A stretch of DNA of 64,000 bases. It comes from Stutzerimonas stutzeri (GTDB taxonomy: Bacteria; Pseudomonadota; Gammaproteobacteria; Pseudomonadales; Pseudomonadaceae). This document shows positions 46,403 to 56,508 of the stretch, in pieces. Under the pieces are notes generated by a model. It was given only the letters and a program-made list of their open reading frames with translations. It ran no database searches and had not been told where the DNA came from. The stretch spans positions 186,001-250,000 of the forward strand of contig NZ_JAMOHY010000001.1 in the NCBI RefSeq assembly GCF_024448695.1, read 5' to 3'. Numbering within the stretch: position 1 is the stretch's first letter; every line of letters starts with the position of its first letter. A program made the position numbers and the translations under genes.

Positions 46403-46611
46403 GGACGCGCTCCGCCCGGATACCGCATTCTCGGGTCGTGGCCAAGAGTCCCTGATGCTGGGCAATTCAACGCCCTCGACCGTAATCATGATCAGGGACA
46501 AAAGGTTGCTTCGCCCAACCGGTAAATTTAACGTGCATGTCCCGGCAACGTCATGCCGGGCACCCAGGGGCGGGCTTCAAGATCCCCCCACTTAGCCTTG
46601 AGGAAGTACCC

Positions 46612-46926
46612 ATGAAGAAAATCCTGATCCCACTGCTTGCCATGGGCGGCGCTTTGGTCCTGCAGCCAGCCATGGCCCAGGACGGCGAAGCCCTGTTCAA
46701 GAGCAAGCCTTGCGCAGCCTGCCATAACGTCGACATGAAGATGGTCGGCCCGGCGCTGAAGGAAGTCGCAGCCAAGTACGCCGGCCAGGAAGGCGCTGCC
46801 GACCTGCTCGCCACCCACATCAAGAACGGCAGCCAGGGCGTCTGGGGTCCGATCCCGATGCCGCCAAACGCTGTAACCGAAGAAGAAGCCAAGACCCTCG
46901 CCGAGTGGGTTCTGAGCCTCAAGTAA
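46612..46926 (+). CDS. nirM: Cytochrome c-551
   Basis: Periplasmic electron donor to cytochrome cd1, 104 residues. The signal peptide ends at PAMAQ, mature starts [15 protein letters not shown] with heme at 34-38, and the axial Met lies in WGPIPMPPN. Size matches Pseudomonas c-551. GAGGAAG precedes the start. nirC follows after 17 bases. Confidence 0.97.
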   Translation: MKKILIPLLAMGGALVLQPAMAQDGEALFKSKPCAACHNVDMKMVGPALKEVAAKYAGQEGAADLLATHIKNGSQGVWGPIPMPPNAVTEEEAKTLAEWVLSLK

Positions 46927-46943
46927 CACTGAAGGAGGACGTC

Positions 46944-47285
46944 ATGAGAAAGCCCCAACATGTAGTTTTGCGTTTGGGGCTCGCCCTGGCGTCCCTCCTC
47001 CTGATTCCCGCGGCCCTGGCCGGCAGCCCGACCGCCGAACGCCAGGTGCAGCTCGAACACCTTCTCGTGCAGGACTGCGGCTCCTGCCACGGCCTGCGCA
47101 TGACTGGCGGCCTCGGCCCTGCGATCACCCATGACGCATTGGCCGGCAAACCCCGCGACAGCCTTATCGCCACCGTCACTCACGGGCGCCCCGGCACCGC
47201 CATGCCCGGCTGGAATGCTCTGCTCAACGAGCAGGACATCGTCTGGCTGGTCGATCTTCTTGTCGAAGGATATCCAAAGCCATGA
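46944..47285 (+). CDS. nirC: Monoheme cytochrome c NirC
   Basis: Periplasmic cytochrome of 113 residues with a signal peptide (about 1-26), heme site CGSCH at 45-49 and a possible axial Met in GTAMPGW. NirC can donate electrons to NirS and is linked to heme d1 maturation. A strong AAGGAGG precedes the start. It overlaps nirF by four bases. Confidence 0.94.
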   Translation: MRKPQHVVLRLGLALASLLLIPAALAGSPTAERQVQLEHLLVQDCGSCHGLRMTGGLGPAITHDALAGKPRDSLIATVTHGRPGTAMPGWNALLNEQDIVWLVDLLVEGYPKP

Positions 47286-48457
47286 TCCGTCCTTTCCTGC
47301 TGCTGGCTGCAGCCAGCCTGCTGGTCGGCTGCGCGCAACAACCCCTGCGCGGCACCGGCGACCTGGGTGTGGTGGTGGAACGCGCCACCGGTAGCCTGCA
47401 ACTGATAGAGAGTAGCGGCATGACCAGCCTGGGGCGCATCGAGGGCCTGGGCGACCTGTCCCACGCCTCGGTAGTGTTCTCCCGCGACCAGCGCTTTGCC
47501 TATGTTTTCGGTCGCGATGGCGGCCTGACCAAGGTCGACCTGCTACACCAGCGCATCGACAAGCGCGTGATCCAGGGAGGCAACAGCATCGGCGGCGCCA
47601 TCAGCCAGGACGGTACGCTGATTGCCGTGGGCAACTACGAACCGGGCGGCGTCAAGGTATTCAATGCCGACAACCTGGAACTGGTGGCCGACATCCCGGC
47701 CACCCCGCTGGCAGATGGTAGCCGCAACTCGCGCGTGGTCGGCGTCATCGACGTGCCCGGCCAGCGCTTCATCTACAGCCTTTTCGACACCGGCGAAACC
47801 TGGCTACTGGATTTCAGCCAGAGCCGCACGCCGAAGATCAGCCGCTTCGAAGACATCGGCAACCAGCCCTACGATGCGCTGCTGACGCCGGAGGGCCGCT
47901 ACTACATCGCCGGCCTGTTCGGCGAAGACGGCATGGCCAAGATCGACCTCTGGCATCCCGAACGTGGTGTCGAGCGCATTCTCGATGGCTACGGTCGCGG
48001 CCAGCAGAAACTGCCCGTCTACAAGATGCCACACCTGGAGGGCTGGACCGTCGCCGGCAGCCAGACCTTCGTACCTGCCATCGGCCAGCACCGGGTGCTG
48101 GTGATGGATAACGAGAACTGGCAGCAGACCGGCGCCATCGACGTGGCCGGACAGCCGATCTTCGTCATGGCGCGCCCTGACGCACGGCAGATCTGGGTCA
48201 ACTTCGCGCACCCGGACAACGGCAAGGTTCAGGTCATCGACAGCGAAACCCACGAAGTTATCGCCACGCTGGAGCCGGGCCCCGCAGTGCTGCACATGGA
48301 GTTCACCGCACGCGGCGACCAGCTCTGGCTGTCGGTGCGCGACGGCAACGAAATCCAGGTCTGGGATCCCTACAGCCTGAAACTGATCAAGCGCCTGCCG
48401 GCAGAAACGCCAAGCGGTATCTTCTTCAGCAGCCGTGCTCACGAGACGGGGTTATGA
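47282..48457 (+). CDS. nirF: Heme d1 biosynthesis protein NirF
   Basis: Protein of 391 residues with a beta-propeller like the d1 domain of NirS but no heme c domain. The N-terminus MIRPFLLLAAASLLVGC is a lipoprotein signal with lipidated Cys at 17, so it acts in the periplasm. It binds heme d1 or its precursor late in synthesis. The gene overlaps nirC and is one base from nirD. Confidence 0.94.
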   Translation: MIRPFLLLAAASLLVGCAQQPLRGTGDLGVVVERATGSLQLIESSGMTSLGRIEGLGDLSHASVVFSRDQRFAYVFGRDGGLTKVDLLHQRIDKRVIQGGNSIGGAISQDGTLIAVGNYEPGGVKVFNADNLELVADIPATPLADGSRNSRVVGVIDVPGQRFIYSLFDTGETWLLDFSQSRTPKISRFEDIGNQPYDALLTPEGRYYIAGLFGEDGMAKIDLWHPERGVERILDGYGRGQQKLPVYKMPHLEGWTVAGSQTFVPAIGQHRVLVMDNENWQQTGAIDVAGQPIFVMARPDARQIWVNFAHPDNGKVQVIDSETHEVIATLEPGPAVLHMEFTARGDQLWLSVRDGNEIQVWDPYSLKLIKRLPAETPSGIFFSSRAHETGL

Positions 48458-48458
48458 C

Positions 48459-48917
48459 ATGCAGCTCGACAGCCTCAGCCGCCGCCTGATCGATCGTTTC
48501 CAGCACGGCATGCCGCTGTGCGCTGAGCCCTATCGCGCCATGGCCGAAGCCCTGGACTGCAGCGAAGACGAGATTCTTGCGAGTCTCCAGCATCTGGCGC
48601 AGAGCGGAGGGCTCTCCCGCATCGGCCCGGTGTTCGAGCACAGCCGCGCCGGCGCCAGCACTCTGGTAGCCCTCGCCGTGCCGCCCTCACGGATAGAAGC
48701 CGTAGCGGCGCGGATCAACAGCTTCCCCGAAGTCAACCACAACTATCTGCGTGAACATCGTTACAACCTCTGGTTTGTGCTGACCGGACCGGATCGCACG
48801 CATATCGACACCCTGCTGGCTCAGATCGAAGCGGAAACCGGCCTGACGCCACTGGACCTGCCCATGCGCCGCGCCTATCGCATCGACCTGGGTTTCCCCA
48901 TTGGAGACGCGCCATGA
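48459..48917 (+). CDS. nirD: Siroheme decarboxylase subunit NirD
   Basis: Lrp/AsnC-like protein of 152 residues with an N-terminal winged helix and a C-terminal RAM-like domain. NirD, L, G and H together decarboxylate siroheme to didecarboxysiroheme in heme d1 synthesis. The conserved [18 protein letters not shown] segment carries active-site His residues of the family. The start at 48459 places two bases after the nirF stop. It overlaps nirL by four bases. Confidence 0.93.
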   Translation: MQLDSLSRRLIDRFQHGMPLCAEPYRAMAEALDCSEDEILASLQHLAQSGGLSRIGPVFEHSRAGASTLVALAVPPSRIEAVAARINSFPEVNHNYLREHRYNLWFVLTGPDRTHIDTLLAQIEAETGLTPLDLPMRRAYRIDLGFPIGDAP

Positions 48918-49429
48918 CCGCCCTGCTCGACGACCTGCAAACCATGCAGCTGCGGCGCCTGCTCGAAGCCGGCCTGCCACTGGCCGCCCGCCCCTATCAG
49001 GCACTGGCCGAACGCATCGGCGCCAGCGAACAGGCTGTGCTCGAACAGGTCCGCCACTGGAGCGAGGACGGCCTGTTCCGTCGTGTCGGCCTGGTACTCA
49101 AGCACCGCGCCATGGGTTTTCGCGCCAATGCCATGCTGGTCATGGACATCCCGGATGAGCAGGTCGAAGAAGCCGGACTCCGCCTCGGCCAGGCTGCCGG
49201 CATCAACCTCTGCTACCAGCGTCCGCGCCACCTGCCGGACTGGCCCTACAACCTCTTCTGCATGGTTCATGGTCGCGAACGCGAACAGGTCTGCGAGCTG
49301 ATCGAAGCCCTGCTGGCCGAGCACCAGTTGAGCCATGTGCCGCATCAGTTGCTGTTCAGCACCCGCGCCTTCAAACAGTGTGGGGGCCGCTACGCCCCGT
49401 CCGCTACCCGGGAGCTGGCTCATGGATGA
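48914..49429 (+). CDS. nirL: Siroheme decarboxylase subunit NirL
   Basis: Lrp-like paralog of NirD, 171 residues, and part of the heme d1 decarboxylation complex. It has the helix-turn-helix region [19 protein letters not shown] and the segment [20 protein letters not shown]. NirL-type subunits pair with NirD or NirG-type ones. It overlaps nirD by 4 and nirG by 8 bases. Confidence 0.92.
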   Translation: MTALLDDLQTMQLRRLLEAGLPLAARPYQALAERIGASEQAVLEQVRHWSEDGLFRRVGLVLKHRAMGFRANAMLVMDIPDEQVEEAGLRLGQAAGINLCYQRPRHLPDWPYNLFCMVHGREREQVCELIEALLAEHQLSHVPHQLLFSTRAFKQCGGRYAPSATRELAHG

Positions 49430-49865
49430 CCTCGACCGCAGACTGATCAATCGCCTGCAGCATGGCCTGCCGCTGGTGCGCCAGCCCTGGCAGATACTGG
49501 CTGATGAGCTGGAAAGCGACCCGCAAACCCTGCGCGCGCGCGTCCAGGCGCTGCTGGATGACGGCACCCTGACCCGCTTCGGGCCGATGTTCGATATCGA
49601 ACGCCTGGGCGGCGCCTTCACCCTTGCCGCACTGTCGGTCCCCGAGGAGCGCTTCGACGCAGTCGCCGCGCAGCTCGATGCGATGCCCGAAGTCGCACAC
49701 AACTATCGCCGCGAACATGCCTGGAACATGTGGTTCGTACTGGGCTGCGCGACCCCTGAGGGCATCGCCGAAACCATCCGGTACATCGAGACGCAGACCG
49801 GCTTGCCGGTACTCAACCTGCCCAAGGAGGAGACCTATCATGTCGGACTGCATTTCTCAGTTTGA
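49422..49865 (+). CDS. nirG: Siroheme decarboxylase subunit NirG
   Basis: Lrp-like paralog of 147 residues, closest to NirD by the shared [18 protein letters not shown] region. It serves in siroheme decarboxylation. GGGAG lies upstream of the ATG at 49422; longer in-frame starts run inside nirL. The 3' end overlaps nirH by 26 bases. Confidence 0.92.
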   Translation: MDDLDRRLINRLQHGLPLVRQPWQILADELESDPQTLRARVQALLDDGTLTRFGPMFDIERLGGAFTLAALSVPEERFDAVAAQLDAMPEVAHNYRREHAWNMWFVLGCATPEGIAETIRYIETQTGLPVLNLPKEETYHVGLHFSV

Positions 49866-50349
49866 TGGCCGGTCCGATTTATCGAGACGCCTGGTGGAAC
49901 TCACCGAAGCCGGCCTGCCGCTGGTGGACGATCCCTGGGCCTGGATCGCCGAACGTCTGGGCATCAGCGTCGAAGCCACCCTTGAGCTGCTGCAGGCGCT
50001 GCAGGCTGACGGCGCCATCCGCCGCATCGCCGCCGTGCCCAATCACTACCGCCTGGGCTATCGACACAACGGCATGACCGTCTGGGATGTCGATAACGCC
50101 GAGATTGCACGCCTCGGCCCGCTGATCGGCAGCCAGCCCTTCGTCAGCCATTGCTATCGCCGGCCCCGCTGTGAAGGCTGGCACTACAACCTGTTCGCCA
50201 TGGTCCACGGTCGCAACGCTGAGGAAATCGACGCCTACCGCGCCCAAATCCGCGCTCTGCTCGGTGACGCCTGTCGCGCCGACGAGATGCTGGTCAGCAG
50301 TCGCATCCTGAAAAAGACCGGCTTGCGCATCGCCGCCTCGGCTCGCTGA
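49840..50349 (+). CDS. nirH: Siroheme decarboxylase subunit NirH
   Basis: Lrp-like paralog of 169 residues, closest to NirL (shared SHCYRRPRCEGWHYNLFAMVH segment). Together the four separate genes encode the full decarboxylase set; some species have fused versions. The start at 49840 follows AAGGAGGAG inside nirG. A 187-base gap separates it from nirJ, with no FNR box seen. Confidence 0.93.
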   Translation: MSDCISQFDGRSDLSRRLVELTEAGLPLVDDPWAWIAERLGISVEATLELLQALQADGAIRRIAAVPNHYRLGYRHNGMTVWDVDNAEIARLGPLIGSQPFVSHCYRRPRCEGWHYNLFAMVHGRNAEEIDAYRAQIRALLGDACRADEMLVSSRILKKTGLRIAASAR

Positions 50350-50536
50350 CAGCGTAGGCCGCGACCCGTTGCCCCACCCCCACCGTTTACAGGCCTTCTC
50401 AGCCCATCCAGAGAGCGGCTGTCGCTCCTTTTTTGTTTCCAGTCAAGGATTGGCCCCATTCGCTCGGGGATGCTGCGCTCAACGAATACGCGAACGTGAG
50501 GCGCCCTTGAGGCCAGCCTCACGAGGAGAGTCGCTC

Positions 50537-51727
50537 ATGTTGAGAATCAGCCATTACCTGCGCGCCCTGGCCCAGCCGAGCACTCGCGTACTGGGCGCTC
50601 GCAGCGCCGGCGGGACACGCCCACCCGTGGTGATCTGGAACCTGCTGCGGCGCTGCAACCTGACCTGCAAACACTGTTACGCCACCTCCGCTGACAGCGA
50701 ATTTCGCGACGAGCTGGATACCTGCGAAGCACTCAAGGTCATCGACGACCTGCATGACGCTGGCGTGCGTGTGCTGATTCTGTCTGGGGGCGAACCGCTG
50801 CTGCGTGACGACATTTTCCAGCTGGCCGATTACGCCCGCGACAAGGGCTTCTTCGTCGCCCTGTCCACCAACGGCACCCTGATTGACGAGCGCAACATCG
50901 AGCAGATCGCCGCCGCGCAATTCGACTATGTCGGCATCAGCATCGACGGACTGGAAGCGGTTCACGACGAATGGCGCCAGCTCAAGGGCAGCTTTACCGC
51001 CTCCATGCATGCCATCGATCTGTGCCGGGCGCACGACATCCGTGTCGGCCTGCGCACCACCCTGACGCAGAACAACTACCCACAGCTGCCCGCGCTGCTG
51101 GCGCTGATGCGCGAACATGACGTGCAGAAATTCTATCTTTCGCACCTCAACTACAGCGGTCGGGGCAAGCGCAGCCGCAAGGCCGATGCCCATCACCAGA
51201 TGACCCGCGACGCCATGCACCAGCTTTTCGAGCAAGCCTGGGACGATGTGCAGAATGGTCGTGAAACCGATTTCGTCAGTGGCAACAACGACGCCGACGC
51301 CATCCTGCTGCTGCAATGGGTCGAAGAGCGCCTGCCGCAGTATCGCGAGCGCCTGGAACAGATGCTGCGCGCCTGGGGTGGCAATGCTTCGGGCAACGGC
51401 ATCGCCAACATCGACAACATCGGCGACGTTCACCCTGACACCTACTGGTGGCAACACACCGTAGGCAATGTGCGTCGTCAGAGTTTCCGCGAACTCTGGC
51501 TGGACAAGCCCGAACCGCTACTGACTGAGTTGCGTCAGCATCCCCGCACAGTCGAAGGACGCTGCGCAGACTGCCGCTGGCTCTCGATCTGCAATGGCAA
51601 CACACGCACCCGCGCATGGGCCGAAGGCAACCTCTGGGGTGAAGACCCTGGCTGTTATCTCAGCGACGAAGAGATCGGCCTGCCAACACCCGTGCGTATT
51701 CCCAGCGTTGAAATCAGCCCCCTATAG
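50537..51727 (+). CDS. nirJ: Radical SAM heme d1 biosynthesis protein NirJ
   Basis: Radical SAM enzyme of 396 residues acting on didecarboxysiroheme to replace propionate side chains on the way to heme d1. The SAM cluster motif CNLTCKHCY is near residue 36, the glycine-rich ILSGGEPLLRDD follows, and the C-terminal extra-cluster region contains CADCRWLSICNG. The start at 50537 has AGGAGAG upstream; the open frame reaches further back without a ribosome site. Confidence 0.95.
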   Translation: MLRISHYLRALAQPSTRVLGARSAGGTRPPVVIWNLLRRCNLTCKHCYATSADSEFRDELDTCEALKVIDDLHDAGVRVLILSGGEPLLRDDIFQLADYARDKGFFVALSTNGTLIDERNIEQIAAAQFDYVGISIDGLEAVHDEWRQLKGSFTASMHAIDLCRAHDIRVGLRTTLTQNNYPQLPALLALMREHDVQKFYLSHLNYSGRGKRSRKADAHHQMTRDAMHQLFEQAWDDVQNGRETDFVSGNNDADAILLLQWVEERLPQYRERLEQMLRAWGGNASGNGIANIDNIGDVHPDTYWWQHTVGNVRRQSFRELWLDKPEPLLTELRQHPRTVEGRCADCRWLSICNGNTRTRAWAEGNLWGEDPGCYLSDEEIGLPTPVRIPSVEISPL

Positions 51728-51817
51728 TTCACGACAGTTCGCAGCCCCAGCGGTCGTTAGAACCGCATGAAGCCAAGCGCAAAACCGTCAGCCTCGATGA
51801 GAATTCAGGAGCACCGC

Positions 51818-52657
51818 ATGGACCAGCCAATCACACTCCCCGCTTCGCTTGGTGCGTCACTCGCCGCCGGCGAAGTCGCCCTGGTCGGTGCCGGCCCCGG
51901 CGATCCGGGCCTGCTGACCCTGCGCGCCTGGAGCCTGCTGCAACAGGCCGACGCGGTGGTCTACGACCGCCTGGTCAGCGATGACCTCATGAATCTGTTA
52001 CCCGCCACTTGCGCACGACATTACGTCGGCAAGACCAGCGGCTATCACAGCCTGCCGCAGCCACAGATCAACCAGTTGCTGGTCGATCTGGCGAAGCAGA
52101 ACCTGCGCGTGGTGCGCCTCAAGGGTGGCGATCCGTTCATCTTCGGTCGCGGCGCCGAGGAAATCGAATACCTGCTGCAAAACGGCATCGACTGCCAGGT
52201 GGTACCGGGCGTGACCGCAGCTGCAGGGTGCAGCGCCTATGCCGGGATTCCCCTGACGCATCGCGACCTGGCGCACTCCTGCCAGTTCATCACTGGCCAC
52301 CTGCAGGAAGACGGCGCACTGCTGCTGCCTTGGAACAGCCTGGTCGAGGGCAAGCAGACGCTGGTGTTCTACATGGGGCTCGCTAGTCTGAACGAGATCT
52401 CACGCAACCTGATCGCTGCCGGACTCGCACCGCACACGCCCGCGGCACTGATCGGCAGCGGCACCCGCGCCGAACAGCAAGTGGTGCGCTGCACGCTCAA
52501 GGAATTGCCGCTCATGGCCCGCGAGCATCAGTTGAAAGCACCGACCCTGACGGTGATCGGCAAGGTCGTCGGCCTCTTCGCCCATGAGCAACTGGAGTAT
52601 CCGGCGCGTCTGTGCGCCGCGGCCAGTTCACGCACTGCCGAGGAGAAGGCGTCATGA
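51818..52657 (+). CDS. nirE: Uroporphyrinogen-III C-methyltransferase NirE
   Basis: SAM-dependent methyltransferase of 279 residues making precorrin-2, the branch point to siroheme and heme d1. Motifs are [38 protein letters not shown] and [21 protein letters not shown] CysG-type N-terminal domain is absent, as in NirE. The start at 51818 follows AGGAG; two in-frame ATGs upstream lack such sites. It overlaps nirN by four bases. Confidence 0.95.
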   Translation: MDQPITLPASLGASLAAGEVALVGAGPGDPGLLTLRAWSLLQQADAVVYDRLVSDDLMNLLPATCARHYVGKTSGYHSLPQPQINQLLVDLAKQNLRVVRLKGGDPFIFGRGAEEIEYLLQNGIDCQVVPGVTAAAGCSAYAGIPLTHRDLAHSCQFITGHLQEDGALLLPWNSLVEGKQTLVFYMGLASLNEISRNLIAAGLAPHTPAALIGSGTRAEQQVVRCTLKELPLMAREHQLKAPTLTVIGKVVGLFAHEQLEYPARLCAAASSRTAEEKAS

Positions 52658-54159
52658 AGCGAGCATTCCCACTGACCCTACTGGCCCTACTGGCCCTGGT
52701 CAGCAGCCTGCAGGCCGCGCCGCAAGCGGTCACGCTGGAACAGGCCGCAAGCCTCTACGAACAACATTGCCAGAGCTGCCACGGCGCCAACCGCCTGGGT
52801 GGTGCAGGCCCCGCGCTGCTGCCTGAAAGCCTCAGCCGGATCAAACCCGACGAAACACGCCAGGTCATCCGCGACGGTCGCCCAGCCAGTCAGATGGCAG
52901 CCTATGCCCACCTGCTTGATGACACGCAGATCGACGGGCTGGTCAGCTACCTCTACCAACCCTCCGCGACGCCGCCGACCTGGAGCGATGCCGACCTTCA
53001 GGCCAGCCACCGCATCCTCACCGATATCACCACGCTGCCGACCAGCGCGCAGCACGGGGCCGACCCGCTCAACCTGTTCGTGGTGGTGGAAGCCGGCAAT
53101 CATCATGTGCGCATCCTCGACGGCGAGAATTTCGAGGAGCTGGCGAAGTTTCAATCACACTTCGCCCTGCATGGCGGGCCGAAGTTCTCCCCCGATGGTC
53201 GCTTCGTCTACTTCGCCTCTCGCGACGGCTGGGTCAGCGTCTACGACCTGCACAACCTGAAAATGATCGCCGAGGTCCGTGCCGGCCTGAACACCCGCAA
53301 CATGGCGGTCAGCAACGACGGACGCTGGGCGCTGGTGGGCAACTACCTGCCGGGCGAACTGGTGGTGCTGGATGCCCGTGATCTGTCGCTGGTCAAGCGC
53401 ATCCCAACTACAGGGCTGGACGGCACCGCGTCGCGTGTCAGCGCCGTCTACACCGCACCGCCACGCGACAGCTTCGTGGTTGCCCTGAAAGACGTGCAGG
53501 AAGCCTGGGAACTGTCCTACGCCGGCGAGCCAACATTCGAGCCACGCCGCATCCAGGCAGCCGACTTCCTCGATGACTTCTCATTCACCCCCGATTACCG
53601 TCACCTGCTGGCCACGTCACGCAAGGCCCATGGCGGGCAGGTAATCGACCTGGATACCGGCAAGGCCGTCACCGACATTCCGCTGCCGGGCATGCCGCAC
53701 CTGGGCTCAGGTATTTACTGGAAACGTGATGGCAAGTGGGTCTTCGCCACGCCCAACGTCAGCCAGGGGCTGATTTCGGTGCTGGACATGCAGGACTGGT
53801 CGCTGATCAAGGAAATCCCCACCGAAGGTCCGGGCTTCTTCATGCGCAGCCACGAAAACTCGAAATACGCCTGGACCGACGTGTTCTTCGGCCCCAACAA
53901 CGACGCCATCCACCTGATCGACAAACAGACCCTGGAGGTCGCCCACACCCTGCGCCCGATGCCCGGCAAGAACGCCGCCCACGTGGAGTTCACCCGCGAC
54001 GGCAAGCACCTGTTGCTGAGCATCTGGGACACCGAGGGTGCGCTACTGGTGATCGAGGCGGATACGCTCAAGGAAATCAAACGCATCCCGATGAACAAGC
54101 CCTCAGGCAAGTACAACGTCGGCAACAAGATCGAATTCGCGGAGGGGACATCGCATTAA
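52654..54159 (+). CDS. nirN: Dihydro-heme d1 dehydrogenase NirN
   Basis: Periplasmic cytochrome of 501 residues related to NirS: signal peptide (about 1-22), heme c site CQSCH at 39-43, and a d1-type propeller. NirN oxidises dihydro-heme d1 to heme d1 and hands it to NirS. It ends the nirJEN part. The stop is followed by a REP and convergent pilD. Confidence 0.95.
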   Translation: MKRAFPLTLLALLALVSSLQAAPQAVTLEQAASLYEQHCQSCHGANRLGGAGPALLPESLSRIKPDETRQVIRDGRPASQMAAYAHLLDDTQIDGLVSYLYQPSATPPTWSDADLQASHRILTDITTLPTSAQHGADPLNLFVVVEAGNHHVRILDGENFEELAKFQSHFALHGGPKFSPDGRFVYFASRDGWVSVYDLHNLKMIAEVRAGLNTRNMAVSNDGRWALVGNYLPGELVVLDARDLSLVKRIPTTGLDGTASRVSAVYTAPPRDSFVVALKDVQEAWELSYAGEPTFEPRRIQAADFLDDFSFTPDYRHLLATSRKAHGGQVIDLDTGKAVTDIPLPGMPHLGSGIYWKRDGKWVFATPNVSQGLISVLDMQDWSLIKEIPTEGPGFFMRSHENSKYAWTDVFFGPNNDAIHLIDKQTLEVAHTLRPMPGKNAAHVEFTRDGKHLLLSIWDTEGALLVIEADTLKEIKRIPMNKPSGKYNVGNKIEFAEGTSH

Positions 54160-54180
54160 CCAATGCAACAAACCCACCCT

Positions 54181-54211
54181 GCAGGGGTGGCTTCAGCCAC
54201 GAAGTTTTGCC
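54181..54211. repeat. REP-like hairpin between nirN and pilD
   Basis: GTGGCTTCAGCCAC (54187-54200) followed by GAAGTTTTGCC forms a short palindrome with a T-run on the plus strand. It is an inverted copy of the unit at 40495 and 46207 and may terminate nirN. Confidence 0.55.
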
Positions 54212-54212
54212 T

Positions 54213-55079
54213 TTAAAAGCGGGCGAACTGCAGATAACTGGCCGTGATTTGCTCGCCCCAAAGCAGGGCAACCCAGCCTGCAATCGCCAGATAAGGCCCG
54301 AACGGAATAGGCGTGCTGTTATCAGCATTGCGCATGCGTAGCATGATCGTGCCCAGCACCGCGCCGACCACCGACGAGAGCAGAATAGTCAGCGGCAGTA
54401 CCTGCCAGCCGCCCCAGGCACCGAGCATGGCCAGCAGCTTGAAATCGCCATAGCCCATGCCTTCCTTGCCGGTCACCAGCTTGAACAGCCAATACACCGA
54501 CCACAGGCTAAGGTAGCCCGCCACCGCGCCCCACAGCGCATCCGGCAGGGATGCGAACAGACCGACGCTGTTGACGATCAACCCCAGCCACAGCAGCGGC
54601 AGCACCAGCGAATCCGGCAGCAACTGATGATCGGCATCAATCATGCTCATCGCCAGCAAGCCCCAGGTCAGCAACAGCATGGCGCCGGCCTGCCAGGTAA
54701 AACCGAAATGCCAGGCCACATAACCCGAGAGCAGCCCACACGCCAGCTCCACCAGCGGGTAGCGCCTGCTGATCGGCGCCTTGCACGCCGAACACTTGCC
54801 GCGCAGCGCCAGCCAGCTCACCAGCGGAATGTTCTCCCAGGCACGAATCCGGTGATCGCAATGGGGACAGCGTGAATGCGGCAGAAACAGATTGAACGTC
54901 GCCGCCTCAGGCTCGGCTGGCAGCTCCAGAAACTCCCGCGCCTGCGATTGCCACTCCCGCTGCATCATGACTGGCAGACGATAAATGAGCACATTGAGAA
55001 AACTGCCCACCAGTAGCCCCAGCACCAGCGCGCACAAAACAAAGGCCAGCAAGTTGCTGGCCAGGAATTCAAAAATCAT
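54213..55079 (-). CDS. pilD: Prepilin peptidase PilD
   Basis: Inner-membrane aspartic peptidase of 288 residues that cleaves and N-methylates type IV prepilins and type II pseudopilins. Two CxxC pairs (CPHC, CSAC) mark the zinc-binding cytoplasmic loop; catalytic Asp residues lie in SMIDADHQLLPD and GYGDFKLLA. It is the last gene of pilBCD, separated from pilC by a REP-containing 206-base gap. The coaE gene that follows pilD in P. aeruginosa is not here. Confidence 0.96.
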   Translation of the reverse strand: MIFEFLASNLLAFVLCALVLGLLVGSFLNVLIYRLPVMMQREWQSQAREFLELPAEPEAATFNLFLPHSRCPHCDHRIRAWENIPLVSWLALRGKCSACKAPISRRYPLVELACGLLSGYVAWHFGFTWQAGAMLLLTWGLLAMSMIDADHQLLPDSLVLPLLWLGLIVNSVGLFASLPDALWGAVAGYLSLWSVYWLFKLVTGKEGMGYGDFKLLAMLGAWGGWQVLPLTILLSSVVGAVLGTIMLRMRNADNSTPIPFGPYLAIAGWVALLWGEQITASYLQFARF

Positions 55080-55151
55080 TATTAGCAGACCATTGAAATG
55101 GTTATGTCCCGGTTATGTGTTGCCAGACTCAAAGCCTGGCCCGTCCACACG

Positions 55152-55235
55152 GTAGGAGGGGCCTTGGCCGCGAGCTTTGCGTTCTACCCAGCGCGGAATT
55201 CCCGCCAAAAGCTCGCGGGCAAGCCCCCTCCCACA
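55152..55235. repeat. Inverted REP pair between pilC and pilD
   Basis: GGTAGGAGGGGCCTTGGCCG and GCTCGCGGGCAAGCCCCCTC (ending CCCAC) are facing REP units, able to form a long hairpin in the pilC-pilD transcript. Confidence 0.6.
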
Positions 55236-55285
55236 AAAGCCCCTGCGGCTTTATGGGTCGAATCGTTCCACCAACCCGCGAACAA

Positions 55286-56506
55286 TTATCCAACCACGCT
55301 GCCGAGCTGGAAGATAGGCAGGTACATCGCGATGATCAGACCGCCTACCAACACACCCAGCACGGCCATGATCAGCGGCTCCATCAGCGTCGTCAGGTTA
55401 TCCACCATATTGTCCACTTCGTCTTCATAGAAGCTGGCAACCTTGTCCAGCATCTCATCCAGCGAACCGGACTCCTCACCAATGGCCGTCATCTGGATCG
55501 CCATCGATGGAAACACATTAGTGGTACGCATCGAAAAGTTGAGCTGCACGCCAGACGACACATCGTTGCGAATCTTCGCCACCGCATTGCGGAACACCAC
55601 GTTGCCGGTCGCTCCAGCCACCGAATCCAGCGCGTCCACCAGCGGCACACCCGCTGCAAAGGTGGTGGACAGGGTACGCGCGTAACGCGCCACAACTGCC
55701 TTGTACAAAATATCACCAACAATGGGCGTTTTAAGAAGCACCCTGTCGAGCGCATCGCGAAACTTTTCCGAACGCTTGTAACTGTGCTTGAACAGAAACG
55801 CCGCCCCGAACAAGCCCAGGAGCACCAGATACCACCACTCCTGCAGCCAGCGCGAGAGCCCGACTACCATCTGCGTAAAGGCTGGCAGTTCGGCCCCGAA
55901 GCCTTCAAACACGCTCTCGAACTGCGGCACCACCTTGATCAGCAGGATCGCCGAAACGATGATGGCCACCACAATGACCGCAATCGGGTAGGTCATTGCC
56001 TTCTTGATCTTGGCCTTGAGCTGTTCGGTTTTCTCCTTGTAGGTGGCAACCCGATCCAGCAGCGTTTCCAGCGCACCAGACTGCTCGCCGGATTCCACCA
56101 GGTTGCAATACAGGTCATCGAAATATTGCGGCTTCTTGCGCAGCGAGCCGGCGAAACTGTTACCGGCGGCCACTTCCTGCTTTACCTCATCGACCAGCTT
56201 GCGCATGTTCGGGTTGTCGAAGCCTTCGCCGATGATGTCGAACGACTGCAGAAGCGGCACCCCAGCTTTCATCATGGTCGCCATCTGCCGGGTGAACAGC
56301 GCGATGTCCATCGGTTTGATCTTCTTGCCCGCACTGAACAGCGAGACAGCCTTCTTGCGCACCTTCAGCGGATTGATGCCCTGCTTGCGCAGTTGCGCCT
56401 TGATCAGCGCCGGGCTCTGACCGGACAGCTCACCTTTGATCTTGCTGCCCTTGCGGTCAGTCCCTTCCCAGGTGAACACACTGGTTTTCAACGCTTTTTC
56501 CGCCAT
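55286..56506 (-). CDS. pilC: Type IV pilus inner-membrane platform protein PilC
   Basis: Polytopic protein of 406 residues with two GspF domains (about 70-195 and 275-395) and three membrane segments. It couples the PilB motor to pilin assembly. Conserved stretches are FTRQMATMMKAGVPLLQSFD and the C-terminal TTLMEPLIMAVLGVLVGG. It starts two bases after pilB ends. Confidence 0.96.
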   Translation of the reverse strand: MAEKALKTSVFTWEGTDRKGSKIKGELSGQSPALIKAQLRKQGINPLKVRKKAVSLFSAGKKIKPMDIALFTRQMATMMKAGVPLLQSFDIIGEGFDNPNMRKLVDEVKQEVAAGNSFAGSLRKKPQYFDDLYCNLVESGEQSGALETLLDRVATYKEKTEQLKAKIKKAMTYPIAVIVVAIIVSAILLIKVVPQFESVFEGFGAELPAFTQMVVGLSRWLQEWWYLVLLGLFGAAFLFKHSYKRSEKFRDALDRVLLKTPIVGDILYKAVVARYARTLSTTFAAGVPLVDALDSVAGATGNVVFRNAVAKIRNDVSSGVQLNFSMRTTNVFPSMAIQMTAIGEESGSLDEMLDKVASFYEDEVDNMVDNLTTLMEPLIMAVLGVLVGGLIIAMYLPIFQLGSVVG

Positions 56507-56508
56507 GG

